A stretch of DNA of 64,000 nt from JAFAGO01 sp031987605 (GCA_031987605.1 DALZZF010000001.1:496001-560000), one strand, 5' to 3'; numbered from the stretch's first letter, positions 27,333-37,297 are shown. Translations and numbers: made by a program. Notes: generated by a model not told the origin, from the sequence alone.

Positions 27333-27713
27333 GTATTCAGTTTTAGAATCCCGAATCAGGAGCAAAATTCGGATGAGGTCTGAAAATAACAATCCAAAAA
27401 GATAGCGCACCTTCGGCGCGCCCCAAATTCTACTTTTCAAACATTTTCTATACCGATTGCATTCCGTAGAAATGCTATCGTAGCTATACTTATCAATCCT
27501 ATCAATCAGAAAATTGATTTTACACATTCATTATAAAGCAAATTCAGATTTAACCTCAGGTTTTGAAAATATGAAACGATTCCATCATTACTATAAATTT
27601 TACAAGTTTTAATACTTTGAGTTGTAAAATTTTCAATAATTTCTGTTTTATTATAAAAAATGATTAAATTAGAGTGCGCTTAAAAACATTTTAATAATCT
27701 AAAACTTTGAAAT
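27333..27713. repeat. gene-free spacer with REP-like palindromes
   Basis: No gene is visible. A GC-rich palindrome GCGCACCTTCGGCGCGC (27405-27421) and a second palindrome GCATTCCGTAGAAATGC (27459-27475) stand out against AT-rich surroundings. Both resemble short palindromes that recur between genes in Bacteroidota. The last 170 bp are plain AT-rich sequence ahead of the next gene, with no perfect −7 box that I can find. Confidence 0.6.
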
Positions 27714-28871
27714 ATGGAAATAAAAATTTACTCTTTATTCGTGCTGTTTTTGGGAACTTTTGGTTTTGCACAGCAGGATTTTTTCGCCCTTTCCGGTCAG
27801 GATTCAAAACAGATTATTTTCCGGGATTTTCGGGTGTTGGATGTCAATAAAGGGCTTTCCGGTGAAATCCTTTTATCTTCGTCTTCCAAACCGAATGTGT
27901 TTTCAGAAGTGCGGAATATGTGGATTACGGAAGAATCAAAATCCAACAACAATGCGCAGGCAACGCAAATGGCTGCTTTAGCGTCAGACGCAAATGGAAA
28001 TTTAGTCTATATGCCTTTACTTTCCGGGAATATTTATGTGCTCAACAATAAAACCAAGGAAATTATTCTGGTCGAATCCAATGTTCCGAAAACAGTTGCC
28101 TGTGATTTAAAAACACATTTTACCAGAATGACAACCGCTGCAGACGGAAGTTTTTTTGCCTTAAACAATTCCGGTTCTCAACTGATTCAGATTTCCAATA
28201 CCACCGGAAAATATTCCGTGAAAGATCTTGGAGCGGTTTCGGATATAGCATCCAACGGCGAATTCCAATTGGGAAAAATGCAAACCGGATTTGGCGGAGA
28301 TATGATTGCTGACCGGGAAAATAATTTGTATGTTTTCTCTGCATCCGGCAATATTTTTAAAGTATCAGTTCAGGATTTAAGAGCCGAATTTTTAGGAACA
28401 ATAAAAGGGCTTCCCGAACATTACAGTCTGAACGGAGCTGCGGTGGATAAAAAAGGAAATGTAATCGTTGCCAGTGCAAAAGGACAGGGTTTTTATACCG
28501 TGAATCTTGAAAACTTAAAAGCCACGCCTTTGGCTAAAAATTTTGATTTGAATGTGTATGATCTCGCCAGTCATTATCAGATTCCTGCGGCAAAAGGAAC
28601 TTCCGCAGTTTTTTCAAAAATAGAAGTATATCCGACTCAGGTGAATGCAGGAGTAATTCATTTGAGATATAATGATGAAGTGAAAGGAAATATAACATTC
28701 GGAGTGTATGATACTGCCGGAAAACTGGTTTTGAATAATACGGTCAACGCCGAAAAGAATTCCGTGCAGACATTTGATTTAAGTCTCCTGAATTCAGGAG
28801 TTTACATTATCCATGTATCAGATGGAATGGGTAAAGAACTACTAACCAAAAAGATTCTAGTCAATTACTAA
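27714..28871 (+). CDS. secreted protein with T9SS type A C-terminal sorting domain, propeller-like
   Basis: This 385-residue protein has a signal peptide (MEIKIYSLFVLFLGTFGFAQ). Residues about 30-295 contain repeated short beta motifs (DANGNLVYMPLLSGNIYVLNN, DRENNLYVFSASGNIFKVS, DKKGNVIVASAKGQGFYTV) typical of a beta-propeller. The last about 75 residues (KIEVYPTQVNAGVIHLRY to LLTKKILVNY) fit a T9SS type A sorting domain, so the protein is probably exported by SprA-dependent T9SS and anchored at the surface. No catalytic motif is recognised. Confidence 0.82.
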   Translation: MEIKIYSLFVLFLGTFGFAQQDFFALSGQDSKQIIFRDFRVLDVNKGLSGEILLSSSSKPNVFSEVRNMWITEESKSNNNAQATQMAALASDANGNLVYMPLLSGNIYVLNNKTKEIILVESNVPKTVACDLKTHFTRMTTAADGSFFALNNSGSQLIQISNTTGKYSVKDLGAVSDIASNGEFQLGKMQTGFGGDMIADRENNLYVFSASGNIFKVSVQDLRAEFLGTIKGLPEHYSLNGAAVDKKGNVIVASAKGQGFYTVNLENLKATPLAKNFDLNVYDLASHYQIPAAKGTSAVFSKIEVYPTQVNAGVIHLRYNDEVKGNITFGVYDTAGKLVLNNTVNAEKNSVQTFDLSLLNSGVYIIHVSDGMGKELLTKKILVNY

Positions 28872-28900
28872 TCCAAAAGCGGATTCAGTAAAAAAAAGAG

Positions 28901-28931
28901 CCTTTCCGGAAACAATTCGGAAAGGTTTTTT
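28901..28931 (+). terminator. intrinsic terminator
   Basis: CCTTTCCG (28901-28908) and CGGAAAGG (28918-28925) form an 8-bp stem followed by six T's, after the T9SS cargo gene. Confidence 0.9.
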
Positions 28932-29048
28932 GTTGATGTTTGGCATGTTTTGAAAATAACAAAATAATAATCTGTAAATCAATAAACTAAATGCTTGTTT
29001 TTTTCTTTAAGATGAGGAATGTCAACTGTAATTTTTAATAAAAATCCC

Positions 29049-29056
29049 TACATTTG
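29049..29056 (+). promoter_or_regulatory. −7 box for malQ
   Basis: TACATTTG matches the −7 consensus 22 bases upstream of the malQ ATG. A −33 element is not obvious. Confidence 0.5.
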
Positions 29057-29077
29057 TAAGAAGAAAATCCTTTATAA

Positions 29078-31732
29078 ATGAAACTATTTTTCAATATTAA
29101 TTTTAATACAAAAGTTGGTGAGACACTGCAAATTTTGGCAGCAGAAGAAGGGCAGGAACCTTTAAAATATCCGCTTCAATATATCGATAACGGAAACTGG
29201 AATGCTGAAGTCGATTTTTTTTCAAAATCAATTCATTACCGTTATCAGTTGGTGAATGAAAACGACGAAATTCTGGACGAAGAATACGCTGATCATACCC
29301 TTGATTTTCCTCATAATTATAAAGAATTTCAAATTTTTGATGTTTGGAATTTGAAAAATTTCCCTGAGAATTATCTCAATAATAAAATATTTAAAAATAA
29401 ATTATCCGGATTCAAGCCGGAAAAAGTTTCCATTCTGAAAAAGCATACCCATTTGTTCAGACTTGAAGCGCCATTGTACCATCCGGATTGGAGAATTGTA
29501 ATTCTCGGAAATGTGGAAAGTCTCGGGAAATGGGAGTATTTGAGAACCATTCCGATGAACCAGACTGATTTCGGAATTTGGGAAGCTGCCGTTGAAATTC
29601 CTGAACAGCAGGTGATTCAGTACAAATATGGAGTGATGGACAAAAACTCGGGGCAGGTGTTTGATGTGGAATATGGAGAAAACCGTTGGGCTGCACCAAA
29701 TTCCGATAAAAATGTTTTGCAGATTAAAGCCGATCATTTCTTTAGGTTCAAATCTTACGAGCTTTATCACGCCGCCGGAGTTGCGGTTCCGGTATTTTCT
29801 TTAAGAAGTGAAAACGGTTTTGGAGTAGGTGAATTTCACGATTTGAAAGCGCTCGCAAATTGGGCAAATGAAGCAAAACTGGGAATTATCCAGATTCTTC
29901 CCATCAATGATACGACTGCCAATCATACATGGATGGATTCTTATCCGTATGCAGCCATTTCAGTGTATGCATTGCATCCGATTTACCTTTCCGTTGAGCA
30001 TCTTGAATATCCGCTTCCGGAAAAATTAGAAGAAGAATTTCTAGCTCTCAAAGCAGAATTAAATTCGCTTGAACTTATTGATTATGAAAAAGTAATCAGC
30101 GCAAAATGGAAGTATGCTACTGAAATTTTCAAAACCCATAAAGAAACCATTTTAAAAGACAGAAATTTTCGGAGTTTCATAAAGGATAATAAGGATTGGC
30201 TATTGCCGTATGCCGCTTTCTGTGTTCTTCGGGACAAATATAAAACCCCGAATTTCAACAATTGGAAAACCCATAAAAAGTATATCGCCGGAAAAGTTCT
30301 GTCATTATTTTCCCCGAAAAGCAAAGAGTATGGAACGGCAATGCTTCATACATGGATTCAGTATCAGTTGCATCTTCAGCTTACAGAAGCAGTGGAATAT
30401 ATGCATGGTCTGGGAATTTCCGTGAAAGGCGATTTGCCGATCGGGATTTACCGCCATTCGGTTGAGGCGTGGAAAGAACCGGAATTATTCGGAATGGATT
30501 TTCAGGCAGGCGCACCGCCGGATCAGTTTACCGATTTGGGACAAAACTGGGGATTCCCTACCTATAATTGGGAGGCGATGAAAGCCGACGGTTATCAGTG
30601 GTGGAAAAACAGATTCAAAGCATTGGAACAATATTTTGATGCAATGAGAATCGACCATATTCTCGGTTTTTTCAGAATTTGGAGAATTCCGTATTCTGCA
30701 ACGCAGGGTATTTTGGGATATTTTTATCCTGCTGTTCCCGTTACGGAAAATGAGTTTGAACAAAGAGGCATTCCTTTCAGTTATGACCGCTATTGCAAAC
30801 CCTACATCAACGATCATATTTTGTGGGATAATTTTGGGGATGAAAAAGAAGGCATTCAAAATTATTTTTTGAACAATCATTTTAACGGTACTTATTCTTT
30901 CAAAGAAGAATTTGATACCCAAAGAAAATTACGTGAATATTTCGACCAAAATCCTCATCCTTGGGCAGAAGACAAACTGATTTCTTTGCATGCAAATGTT
31001 TTGTTTCTGGAAGAAGAGCGCGACGGAAATAGGGTATTTCATCCCAGATTTAATCTCAGCAAAACCACTTCCTATCAATATCTTTCCGATTGGGAAAAAG
31101 AATCGGTGTACAAACTCTACGTTAATTATTTCTTTGAAAGACAGGATGATTTGTGGTACCGAAACGCGATGGAAAAACTGCCGGTAATCCTGAATTCCAC
31201 AGATATGCTGATTTGCGGTGAAGATCTTGGTTTGGTTCCAGAATGCGTTCCTGTTGTTATGGATCGCCTCGGAATTACCGCATTGAAAGTGCAAAGAATG
31301 CCTTCCGAAAATATTTCGTGGTACGATCCGAAAAATGCCAGTTATCTGAATGTGGTAACGGCTTCTTCGCACGACAGTTCCACTTTGCGGCAGTGGTGGT
31401 TGGAAGATCGTTCGCTTTCGCAAAGATATTTCAATGCGCAGCTTCATCAAAACGGAACCGCACCTTGGGAACTGCATCCGTTTTTAGCAGAAATGATTAT
31501 GAAGCAGCATCTGTACACCGAAGCCATGCTTGCGATTTTCCCGATTCAGGAATTTTTGGCAACAGATCCGCATTTGGCGAATCCGGTTTTGGAAAATGAA
31601 AGGATTAATGATCCTGCTGTTTTCCCGCATTACTGGCGATACAGAATGCATGTAAATCTTGAAGATTTGATCGCTCAGAAATCATTTAATGAAAAAATAG
31701 CATCATGGACGGAAACTTCCGGTCGCGCATAA
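29078..31732 (+). CDS. malQ: 4-alpha-glucanotransferase with N-terminal CBM20 domains
   Basis: The 884-residue product is longer than E. coli MalQ because two CBM20-type starch-binding modules occupy residues about 1-115 and 125-240, as in plant DPE2. The GH77 catalytic domain follows (from about 260), with nucleophile Asp526 (MRIDHILGF), acid/base Glu715 (CGEDLG) and Asp766 (SSHDSST). It transfers alpha-1,4-glucan chains between oligosaccharides and glucose in starch, maltose or glycogen metabolism. It stands alone, with its own terminator. Confidence 0.95.
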   Translation: MKLFFNINFNTKVGETLQILAAEEGQEPLKYPLQYIDNGNWNAEVDFFSKSIHYRYQLVNENDEILDEEYADHTLDFPHNYKEFQIFDVWNLKNFPENYLNNKIFKNKLSGFKPEKVSILKKHTHLFRLEAPLYHPDWRIVILGNVESLGKWEYLRTIPMNQTDFGIWEAAVEIPEQQVIQYKYGVMDKNSGQVFDVEYGENRWAAPNSDKNVLQIKADHFFRFKSYELYHAAGVAVPVFSLRSENGFGVGEFHDLKALANWANEAKLGIIQILPINDTTANHTWMDSYPYAAISVYALHPIYLSVEHLEYPLPEKLEEEFLALKAELNSLELIDYEKVISAKWKYATEIFKTHKETILKDRNFRSFIKDNKDWLLPYAAFCVLRDKYKTPNFNNWKTHKKYIAGKVLSLFSPKSKEYGTAMLHTWIQYQLHLQLTEAVEYMHGLGISVKGDLPIGIYRHSVEAWKEPELFGMDFQAGAPPDQFTDLGQNWGFPTYNWEAMKADGYQWWKNRFKALEQYFDAMRIDHILGFFRIWRIPYSATQGILGYFYPAVPVTENEFEQRGIPFSYDRYCKPYINDHILWDNFGDEKEGIQNYFLNNHFNGTYSFKEEFDTQRKLREYFDQNPHPWAEDKLISLHANVLFLEEERDGNRVFHPRFNLSKTTSYQYLSDWEKESVYKLYVNYFFERQDDLWYRNAMEKLPVILNSTDMLICGEDLGLVPECVPVVMDRLGITALKVQRMPSENISWYDPKNASYLNVVTASSHDSSTLRQWWLEDRSLSQRYFNAQLHQNGTAPWELHPFLAEMIMKQHLYTEAMLAIFPIQEFLATDPHLANPVLENERINDPAVFPHYWRYRMHVNLEDLIAQKSFNEKIASWTETSGRA

Positions 31733-31770
31733 TTTAGTGCTGATTTTCAGCGAGTAAAGAAAAAAAATAA

Positions 31771-31806
31771 AAGAAGTTGAATTTTTGGATTTAACTTCTT
31801 TTTTTT
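31771..31806 (+). terminator. malQ terminator
   Basis: AAGAAGTT (31771-31778) and AACTTCTT (31793-31800) pair, the stem can extend inward by two A-T pairs after a mismatch, and a T-run follows. Confidence 0.85.
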
Positions 31807-31868
31807 GTTTCCATCCAACTGTCAGATTTCCGGAATGGAAATTGTTTAAACCTTCAAAATTTAGGAAG

Positions 31869-32882
31869 ATGAAAAAATTTATATTGGGAACCTTCGTCGT
31901 TCTGGCTTCATTAGCATCAGCCCAAAGCTATCAGGATTATTATCCGGCAGGAAACGGAAATCCTTACGGTAATGATGATTATTATACTGATGAGGACGAC
32001 CGTTACTATTTCCCGGATGATTATTATTACGAATATCCTTCTGATTATTATGCCGATGATTTTTACAGGGATTCCTATAATGATTACCGAAGAAGTATTG
32101 ATGCCGTAAACTGGAATCGTTTTTTTGTGCAGTACCGTTTAGCACCATGGCAGATTGAGCAGATTTTGTATCTGAATTCCATGTATGCTTCTTTCGGAAT
32201 GTGGAATGATTACTACCGATATAACCCTGATCGCTGGTATTATGATCGTTTTTATGCACTGGAAAGAATTCTGGGATCAAGAATTTTTGTAGTGTTCCAA
32301 AATAATTATTACAACGGATACAGTCCTGTTGTGTATTGGAGAAATTACAGAATCCGGCATTATGCACCCGCTGTTTTTGTAATGCCGAGATACCGGAATG
32401 TAAATATTAATATTTACCATGTTGACCGTAATCGTTATCACCAGAACAACGGATATTTTTACAGTCCGAGACGGCAGGATTTTGGTTTTAAAAATTCACC
32501 GAGATCCGGAGCCAACGGAAATTGGAATAATGGACGCAATGAAGGATTCAGAAGTTCAACAGTAGAAAGAAATAATACCGGACGTAATAATACACCTGGT
32601 TTCCGAAACGAAGGAATGCGAAGTTCATCCAATAATGACGGCAGAATGAGGGAGATGAATAAACAGGATTCTGGATTCAGAAATGAGAATCAGGGAATGA
32701 GAAGCAACCCGTCTCCGAAAGTTGTTGAACCTCAGACTCAAAAAAGAGAATCTTCCCAAAATGAAGGTTTTAGAAATTCTTCCGGGCAGGAGAGAACTCG
32801 GAAGCAGTCGGTTTCTCCATCACAAAGATCATCTTCAAGTGAGAGCAGAAATTCAGGACAACGTTTTGTAAATAGATCATAG
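31869..32882 (+). CDS. secreted Tyr/Asp-rich and Asn/Ser/Arg-rich protein of unknown function
   Basis: The protein has 337 residues. The start at 31869 gives a clean signal peptide (MKKFILGTFVVLASLASAQ); the frame is open from 31785 but that part covers a terminator. After the signal comes a strongly acidic and tyrosine-rich stretch (residues about 20-75), then a central aromatic domain (NRFFVQYRLAPWQIEQILYLNSMY), then about 150 residues of low-complexity Asn/Arg/Ser/Gln sequence with imperfect repeats of the type NEGFRSS / NEGMRSS. It has the look of a surface or extracellular structural protein. I recognise no family. Confidence 0.75.
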   Translation: MKKFILGTFVVLASLASAQSYQDYYPAGNGNPYGNDDYYTDEDDRYYFPDDYYYEYPSDYYADDFYRDSYNDYRRSIDAVNWNRFFVQYRLAPWQIEQILYLNSMYASFGMWNDYYRYNPDRWYYDRFYALERILGSRIFVVFQNNYYNGYSPVVYWRNYRIRHYAPAVFVMPRYRNVNINIYHVDRNRYHQNNGYFYSPRRQDFGFKNSPRSGANGNWNNGRNEGFRSSTVERNNTGRNNTPGFRNEGMRSSSNNDGRMREMNKQDSGFRNENQGMRSNPSPKVVEPQTQKRESSQNEGFRNSSGQERTRKQSVSPSQRSSSSESRNSGQRFVNRS

Positions 32883-32972
32883 ATTTGAATTTTTTAACAA
32901 TAATTTATTATTTCGTTGTTTAACTCTAACAAGTCTTTCATATCAAAAAGGTATAAATTATACTTATCAAAA

Positions 32973-33392
32973 ATGAAAAAATTAGTTTTTAGCCTCGCAT
33001 TTGTTGCCTTCGGTACATTTGCAATGGCACAGGAAAATCCTCAGTTACTGTCGAAAAAAATATCACCAACACAGAATGCAGAACGCAAGGAAGCAAAACT
33101 GAAACAAATGCAAACTGAATTGGGACTTTCAAACGAACAGGTAGTGAAACTCAGAGCGCTGGAGGAAAAAAGAAAAAATGAAATGACTGCGCAAAAAGAA
33201 GAAAGGAAAAAGGAAATGCAGGCAAATCATCAGAAGCATGATGCAGAATTGAAAGCAATCCTTACGCCCGAACAGTTTACCAAATATCAGGATCTTCGCC
33301 AGAAGAAAATGAAGAGTCGGGCAGAAAAAATGAAGACCCAAAAGGTTTTGTCTCAGCAGGTAAAGCCACAGGTTGAAGCGGATGTGCAATAA
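32973..33392 (+). CDS. periplasmic Spy/LTXXQ-like helical protein
   Basis: The 139-residue protein begins with a signal peptide at the ATG at 32973 (MKKLVFSLAFVAFGTFAMAQ); the upstream extension to 32916 is rejected for lack of a signal. The mature part is almost all charged helix, with LGLSNEQVVKLRALEEKRKNEM and LTPEQFTKYQDL, a pair resembling the repeated LTxxQ segments of Spy/CpxP chaperones and similar small Bacteroidota proteins. A role as periplasmic chaperone or stress protein is inference. Confidence 0.75.
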   Translation: MKKLVFSLAFVAFGTFAMAQENPQLLSKKISPTQNAERKEAKLKQMQTELGLSNEQVVKLRALEEKRKNEMTAQKEERKKEMQANHQKHDAELKAILTPEQFTKYQDLRQKKMKSRAEKMKTQKVLSQQVKPQVEADVQ

Positions 33393-33412
33393 TCCAACAT
33401 GATATTGTTTAG

Positions 33413-33441
33413 AAAATGCGGAATTTTTCCGCATTTTTTTT
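33413..33441 (+). terminator. intrinsic terminator
   Basis: AAAATGCGGAA (33413-33423) and TTCCGCATTTT (33427-33437) form an 11-bp stem with a TTT loop and a T-run, ahead of ferritin. Confidence 0.92.
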
Positions 33442-33480
33442 GTAACTTAATGTATCTTTATAAAAATATTACGATTCAAT

Positions 33481-33990
33481 ATGATTAGTCAGAAAATTGC
33501 AAATTTAATTAACGACCAAATTGCCAAAGAGCAATATGCAGCACAGTATTATCTTTCCATGTCCGCATGGTTTTCCGGGAGAGATCTCGACGGAATTGCC
33601 AACTATTTCCGCGTACAAAGCAAGGAAGAATTAATGCATGCCGATAAAATGTTCGACTACTTAAATGATGTGAGCGGAGAAATTATTGTGGGAGCAATTC
33701 CACAGCCACCCAATGCATTCAGTTCCGCAGTTGAAATCTTTGAAAAAGCATTGGAACACGAAAAAATTGTAACACAAAGTATTTTCAATATCCTGAAAAA
33801 TGCCAATGATGAAGGCGATTTTGCAACGGTTTCCTTTCTGCAGTGGTTTGTGAATGAGCAGGTAGAAGAAGAAGCAAATGCATCTCAATTGGTCACAAAA
33901 ATTAAAATGGTGTGCGACAACCCTTCCGCGCTTTATCTTTTCGATCAGGAATTAAGCCAGCGTGTCTTCACTCCAGCTGCAAATGAATAA
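33481..33990 (+). CDS. ftnA: ferritin (FtnA type)
   Basis: The 169-residue non-haem ferritin has all expected ferroxidase ligands: Glu17, Glu50, His53, Glu94, Gln127 and Glu130. It forms a 24-subunit shell that oxidises Fe(II) and stores it as mineral. A near-match to the −7 consensus (TATCTTTA at 33453-33460) lies upstream. The gene is monocistronic between two terminators. Confidence 0.95.
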   Translation: MISQKIANLINDQIAKEQYAAQYYLSMSAWFSGRDLDGIANYFRVQSKEELMHADKMFDYLNDVSGEIIVGAIPQPPNAFSSAVEIFEKALEHEKIVTQSIFNILKNANDEGDFATVSFLQWFVNEQVEEEANASQLVTKIKMVCDNPSALYLFDQELSQRVFTPAANE

Positions 33991-34039
33991 TCAAATGTTA
34001 TTATAGAAATGAAGAGTATAAAACTAAATTTTTAGTTGA

Positions 34040-34072
34040 AAAAATCCTAAAAATATTTTTCAGGATTTTTTT
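34040..34072. terminator. bidirectional terminator between ferritin and the helicase-nuclease gene
   Basis: AAAAATCCT (34040-34048) and AGGATTTTT (34062-34070) form the stem, with an AAAATATTTT palindrome in the loop. A-runs and T-runs flank both sides, so it can serve the two converging genes. Confidence 0.8.
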
Positions 34073-34129
34073 GTTAGAAAGTATCTGAATTTGGATAAGA
34101 GTTGAATTATTTTTAAACTAAACTTGAGA

Positions 34130-37100
34130 TTATAAATAAATCAGCTCGGTACGGATTACCTTTCGTCCTGTTTTTTCCAGAGCCGTTTTGTAATTTTCGA
34201 TTTGAGTTTCGTATTTCTCAGTTTCTTTTCCGGTTTTAAAATCCAGAATAATCCATCCTTCATCCATTTGAATCAGTCGATCCGGGCGATAATGATCGGT
34301 TGAAGAATTTTCACTAATCATAATTTCCTGTTCGTTGAAAACGCGTAGTCCTTCACGGAAAAACTCGCGGTATTTCACATCATTCACCACTTTCTGAATT
34401 CTTTCCAAAATTCTTTCTTTTTCTTCAAGCGTTATGGTTCCTTCGAGCACGTAGGTGTTCAGAACTTTATCGGTATCTTTTGCAGATTTAATTCTGGAAA
34501 GAATTTCATGAGTGAAAATTCCTTCACGGACACTTTTTTTCCGCTGCTGATAGTTTTTGGAAGGGGTGGCGATTTTAATTTCACTTGTACTTTCGTGGTC
34601 GCGTTCCAAACTCGGAATGCTTTGGGAAATAATAGGTTGTGTATCTTTCTTTTTTTGTTTCTTTAAATTTTCCGGATCGGTTTCAAAAACATCAAAAGAA
34701 TCTTCTGTATGTTCAGAATTTTTGAATTTTTGGTGTTGAAGACGTTCAGTAAAAGTATAAAGTTCCAGTTGGTTGGAAGATTTATTCGGTTTTTCAAGAT
34801 AGAAAAACAAGTGTTCTACCGCTCTGGTTGTTGCCACATATTGTAGACAGAAACGGTCAATTTTGTTTTCATAAGTGTGAACCGCATTGAATTCCATCAA
34901 ATCATCGTCGTAATTTTCAAGATTTTTTTCAAAAGGGGTAATGATAACTGATTCCAGATGCTCTTCCTGTGCAGGAATCCATGCAGAAAAAGTGCTGTCT
35001 TTATTGCTGTTTTCCATGGGAAGCAAAACCACCGGAAATTCCAGTCCTTTTGCTTTATGAATCGTCATAATCTGTACGGCATCAATATTTTCGGAAGTCT
35101 GAATGCTTTGGTTGTGTCCTTCATCATCCCAGAATTTCAGAAAATCTTTTAAAGTAAAACTGCTGTTTTGGCTGAAACCATAAAGCATTTCGAGAAAATT
35201 CAAAAGATAATCCGTTTCCTTTCCCGGCACGGAAAATTCCTGAATATAATATTCAATATAATTATAAAGGTTGAGGTGCGGAAGATCATGTTGCACCAGT
35301 CTCAATCCGAATTCTTTCTCAATGTATTCGGTTTTTCCGTCCTGCTCCTGAATTTTCAGCAGCTCCAGCATGGATGTTGAAAATTCCGGAATGGCAATTC
35401 TTCCCGAAGAATTAAGATGATACAGCATTTTCACCAGAAACTGGAGATTTTTTGGATTTTGCTGCCAGCGTAAAAATTCAATTGTTGCCTGAATGGTGGG
35501 TGAAAGTTCCAGCGTAAGTCCTTTTTCAGAAATGGTTTTAATAAAAATTTCCTTTCCGTTTTGCAGCACTTTTTTGTTTCCCAAAAGTTGTGAATAATTG
35601 AAAATATCGGTATTTCCGCGGCAAAGAATCGTAATATCCGAAAAACTGAATCCAAGATTTAGGCATTCCTGAATGTCATTTGCCATTTTTTCAGAAACTT
35701 CTTCATAAAAAATCTGTTTGGTTGCATTTTCCAGCAGATGGATTTTTACCCGGCCTTCAAATTCTGCTTTCGCCTTTTGCTGCGCTCCTTTTCCGAAAAT
35801 TTCGCGGTGTTCGTCCTGTACGAGTTCCGACAGAAATTCATAATATTCATTATTAAACTGAACAATATTTTTTGCACTTCGCCAATTCGTATCCAATGGT
35901 TCTACAAAGGCCTTTACGGAAGTTTCTTCTTTATGCTGGATGATGTTGAGCATCATTTTGCTGTCGCCTCCACGAAAACGGTAAATGCTCTGCTTCGGAT
36001 CGCCAACCAATGTAAAACTCATGTTTTCGGAATGGATGGTGTGATCGCGGAGCGGAATAAAATTTTGCCATTGTAACTGCGAAGTATCCTGAAATTCATC
36101 AAAAAAATAATGAGAAAACTGCGTGCCTACTTTTTCATAAATAAATGAAGAAGGCTCATTCTGAAGATTTTCGTGAATCATTACATTGAATTTGGATAGA
36201 AAAACCAAATCGTTTTCTTTCTCGATTTCTGCCAGTTTATCCTGTATTTCCTTATTCACTTTTAAAGGCAGAAGTGCATTGAGAATTTTTTCTTTTTTTA
36301 AGGAGAGAATGTAATTGGAGATGATTTTTCTGCGCGATTCCAAAAGAAAATCAAGGATTTCAAATATGTCAGTTTCCCTCGATTTTCCTGCTGTGGAAGC
36401 ACCTTTAAGAAATTTTTCCTGTGCACTTTCTTCATTGGAAGGGAATGGAAAATCTTTTCTCTCTTTATTAAAGAACTTCCGGACTTCATAAAAAAACTTC
36501 GCAATACTGTTTGAATTTCCCCCGGAAAAATCGGCAATTTCAAGATTTTTTTCCTGAAGAAGATCAATGCTGTTCTGCGCGGTTTGTAGATTTTCTGTTT
36601 TGAGTTCACGAATTTCACGACGGAGTTTTTGTTTGCTGTCTTCGTATGCGTTCCAGGAAAAATCTTTATTTTCCGAAAGGTTAAAGTAATGCTTGTCCTG
36701 CACAAATTCTTTTGCCGACTGATACAAAGCCTGATTCAGATTTACTTTTTCATTATTGTCCAGACGGTAATGCACAAAATCCATGAATGCTCCTGAAATC
36801 TGTTGATTATCACCTACTTCGTCCAGCATTTTATCTACTGCTTCAATTAAAAACGGTTCAGCCTGAATTTCAAGATTAAAGTTTTGCGCCAAACCCAATT
36901 CATAGGAAAAACTACGCACCAGTCGTGAATTGAACTTATCAATCGTGCCGATATTCAGTGTGGAATAATGATGAAGTACATAATCCAGAACTTTTTTGGC
37001 GCGGCGGTGAAGTTCTTCAATGGAAATCTGAAGGCCTTCTTCCTGCAGTTTGTTTTGGATGCTTAAAAGTTCCGGATTGTGTTCAAATTCCTGCGGATTG

Positions 37101-37297
37101 GAAAATGCCTTGAGCCAGATCAGGATTCTTTCCTTCATTTCGTTGGCGGCTTTGTTGGTAAAAGTAAGCGCCAGAATATGCCGAATAGCATCCGGTTGCG
37201 AAGGATTTCGAAGGCAGATGATTAAGAGTCTTTGTACCAGCGTATACGTTTTTCCCGAACCTGCAGAAGCATTAATAACGGTATATTGTTTTTCCAT
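34130..37297 (-). CDS. AddA/RecB-like UvrD-type helicase with C-terminal nuclease domain
   Basis: This 1055-residue protein has superfamily 1A helicase motifs: Walker A ASAGSGKT at residues 10-17, LALTFTNKAANEMKERI, Walker B FFDEFQDTSQ, GDPKQSIYRFRGGD, and MTIHKAKGLEFPVV, then VATTRAVEHLF. The last about 100 residues carry a PD-(D/E)XK nuclease signature (RPDRLI, then ILDFKTGK and a Q-containing helix). Such proteins process double-strand DNA ends for recombination. An AddB-like partner is often nearby in flavobacteria but is not adjacent here. It diverges from rpsU. Confidence 0.92.
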   Translation of the reverse strand: MEKQYTVINASAGSGKTYTLVQRLLIICLRNPSQPDAIRHILALTFTNKAANEMKERILIWLKAFSNPQEFEHNPELLSIQNKLQEEGLQISIEELHRRAKKVLDYVLHHYSTLNIGTIDKFNSRLVRSFSYELGLAQNFNLEIQAEPFLIEAVDKMLDEVGDNQQISGAFMDFVHYRLDNNEKVNLNQALYQSAKEFVQDKHYFNLSENKDFSWNAYEDSKQKLRREIRELKTENLQTAQNSIDLLQEKNLEIADFSGGNSNSIAKFFYEVRKFFNKERKDFPFPSNEESAQEKFLKGASTAGKSRETDIFEILDFLLESRRKIISNYILSLKKEKILNALLPLKVNKEIQDKLAEIEKENDLVFLSKFNVMIHENLQNEPSSFIYEKVGTQFSHYFFDEFQDTSQLQWQNFIPLRDHTIHSENMSFTLVGDPKQSIYRFRGGDSKMMLNIIQHKEETSVKAFVEPLDTNWRSAKNIVQFNNEYYEFLSELVQDEHREIFGKGAQQKAKAEFEGRVKIHLLENATKQIFYEEVSEKMANDIQECLNLGFSFSDITILCRGNTDIFNYSQLLGNKKVLQNGKEIFIKTISEKGLTLELSPTIQATIEFLRWQQNPKNLQFLVKMLYHLNSSGRIAIPEFSTSMLELLKIQEQDGKTEYIEKEFGLRLVQHDLPHLNLYNYIEYYIQEFSVPGKETDYLLNFLEMLYGFSQNSSFTLKDFLKFWDDEGHNQSIQTSENIDAVQIMTIHKAKGLEFPVVLLPMENSNKDSTFSAWIPAQEEHLESVIITPFEKNLENYDDDLMEFNAVHTYENKIDRFCLQYVATTRAVEHLFFYLEKPNKSSNQLELYTFTERLQHQKFKNSEHTEDSFDVFETDPENLKKQKKKDTQPIISQSIPSLERDHESTSEIKIATPSKNYQQRKKSVREGIFTHEILSRIKSAKDTDKVLNTYVLEGTITLEEKERILERIQKVVNDVKYREFFREGLRVFNEQEIMISENSSTDHYRPDRLIQMDEGWIILDFKTGKETEKYETQIENYKTALEKTGRKVIRTELIYL

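Noticed and set aside
33453..33460. TATCTTTA as a firm ferritin promoter
   Set aside because: The last base departs from the consensus G and no −33 element is evident; mentioned only as a near-match.
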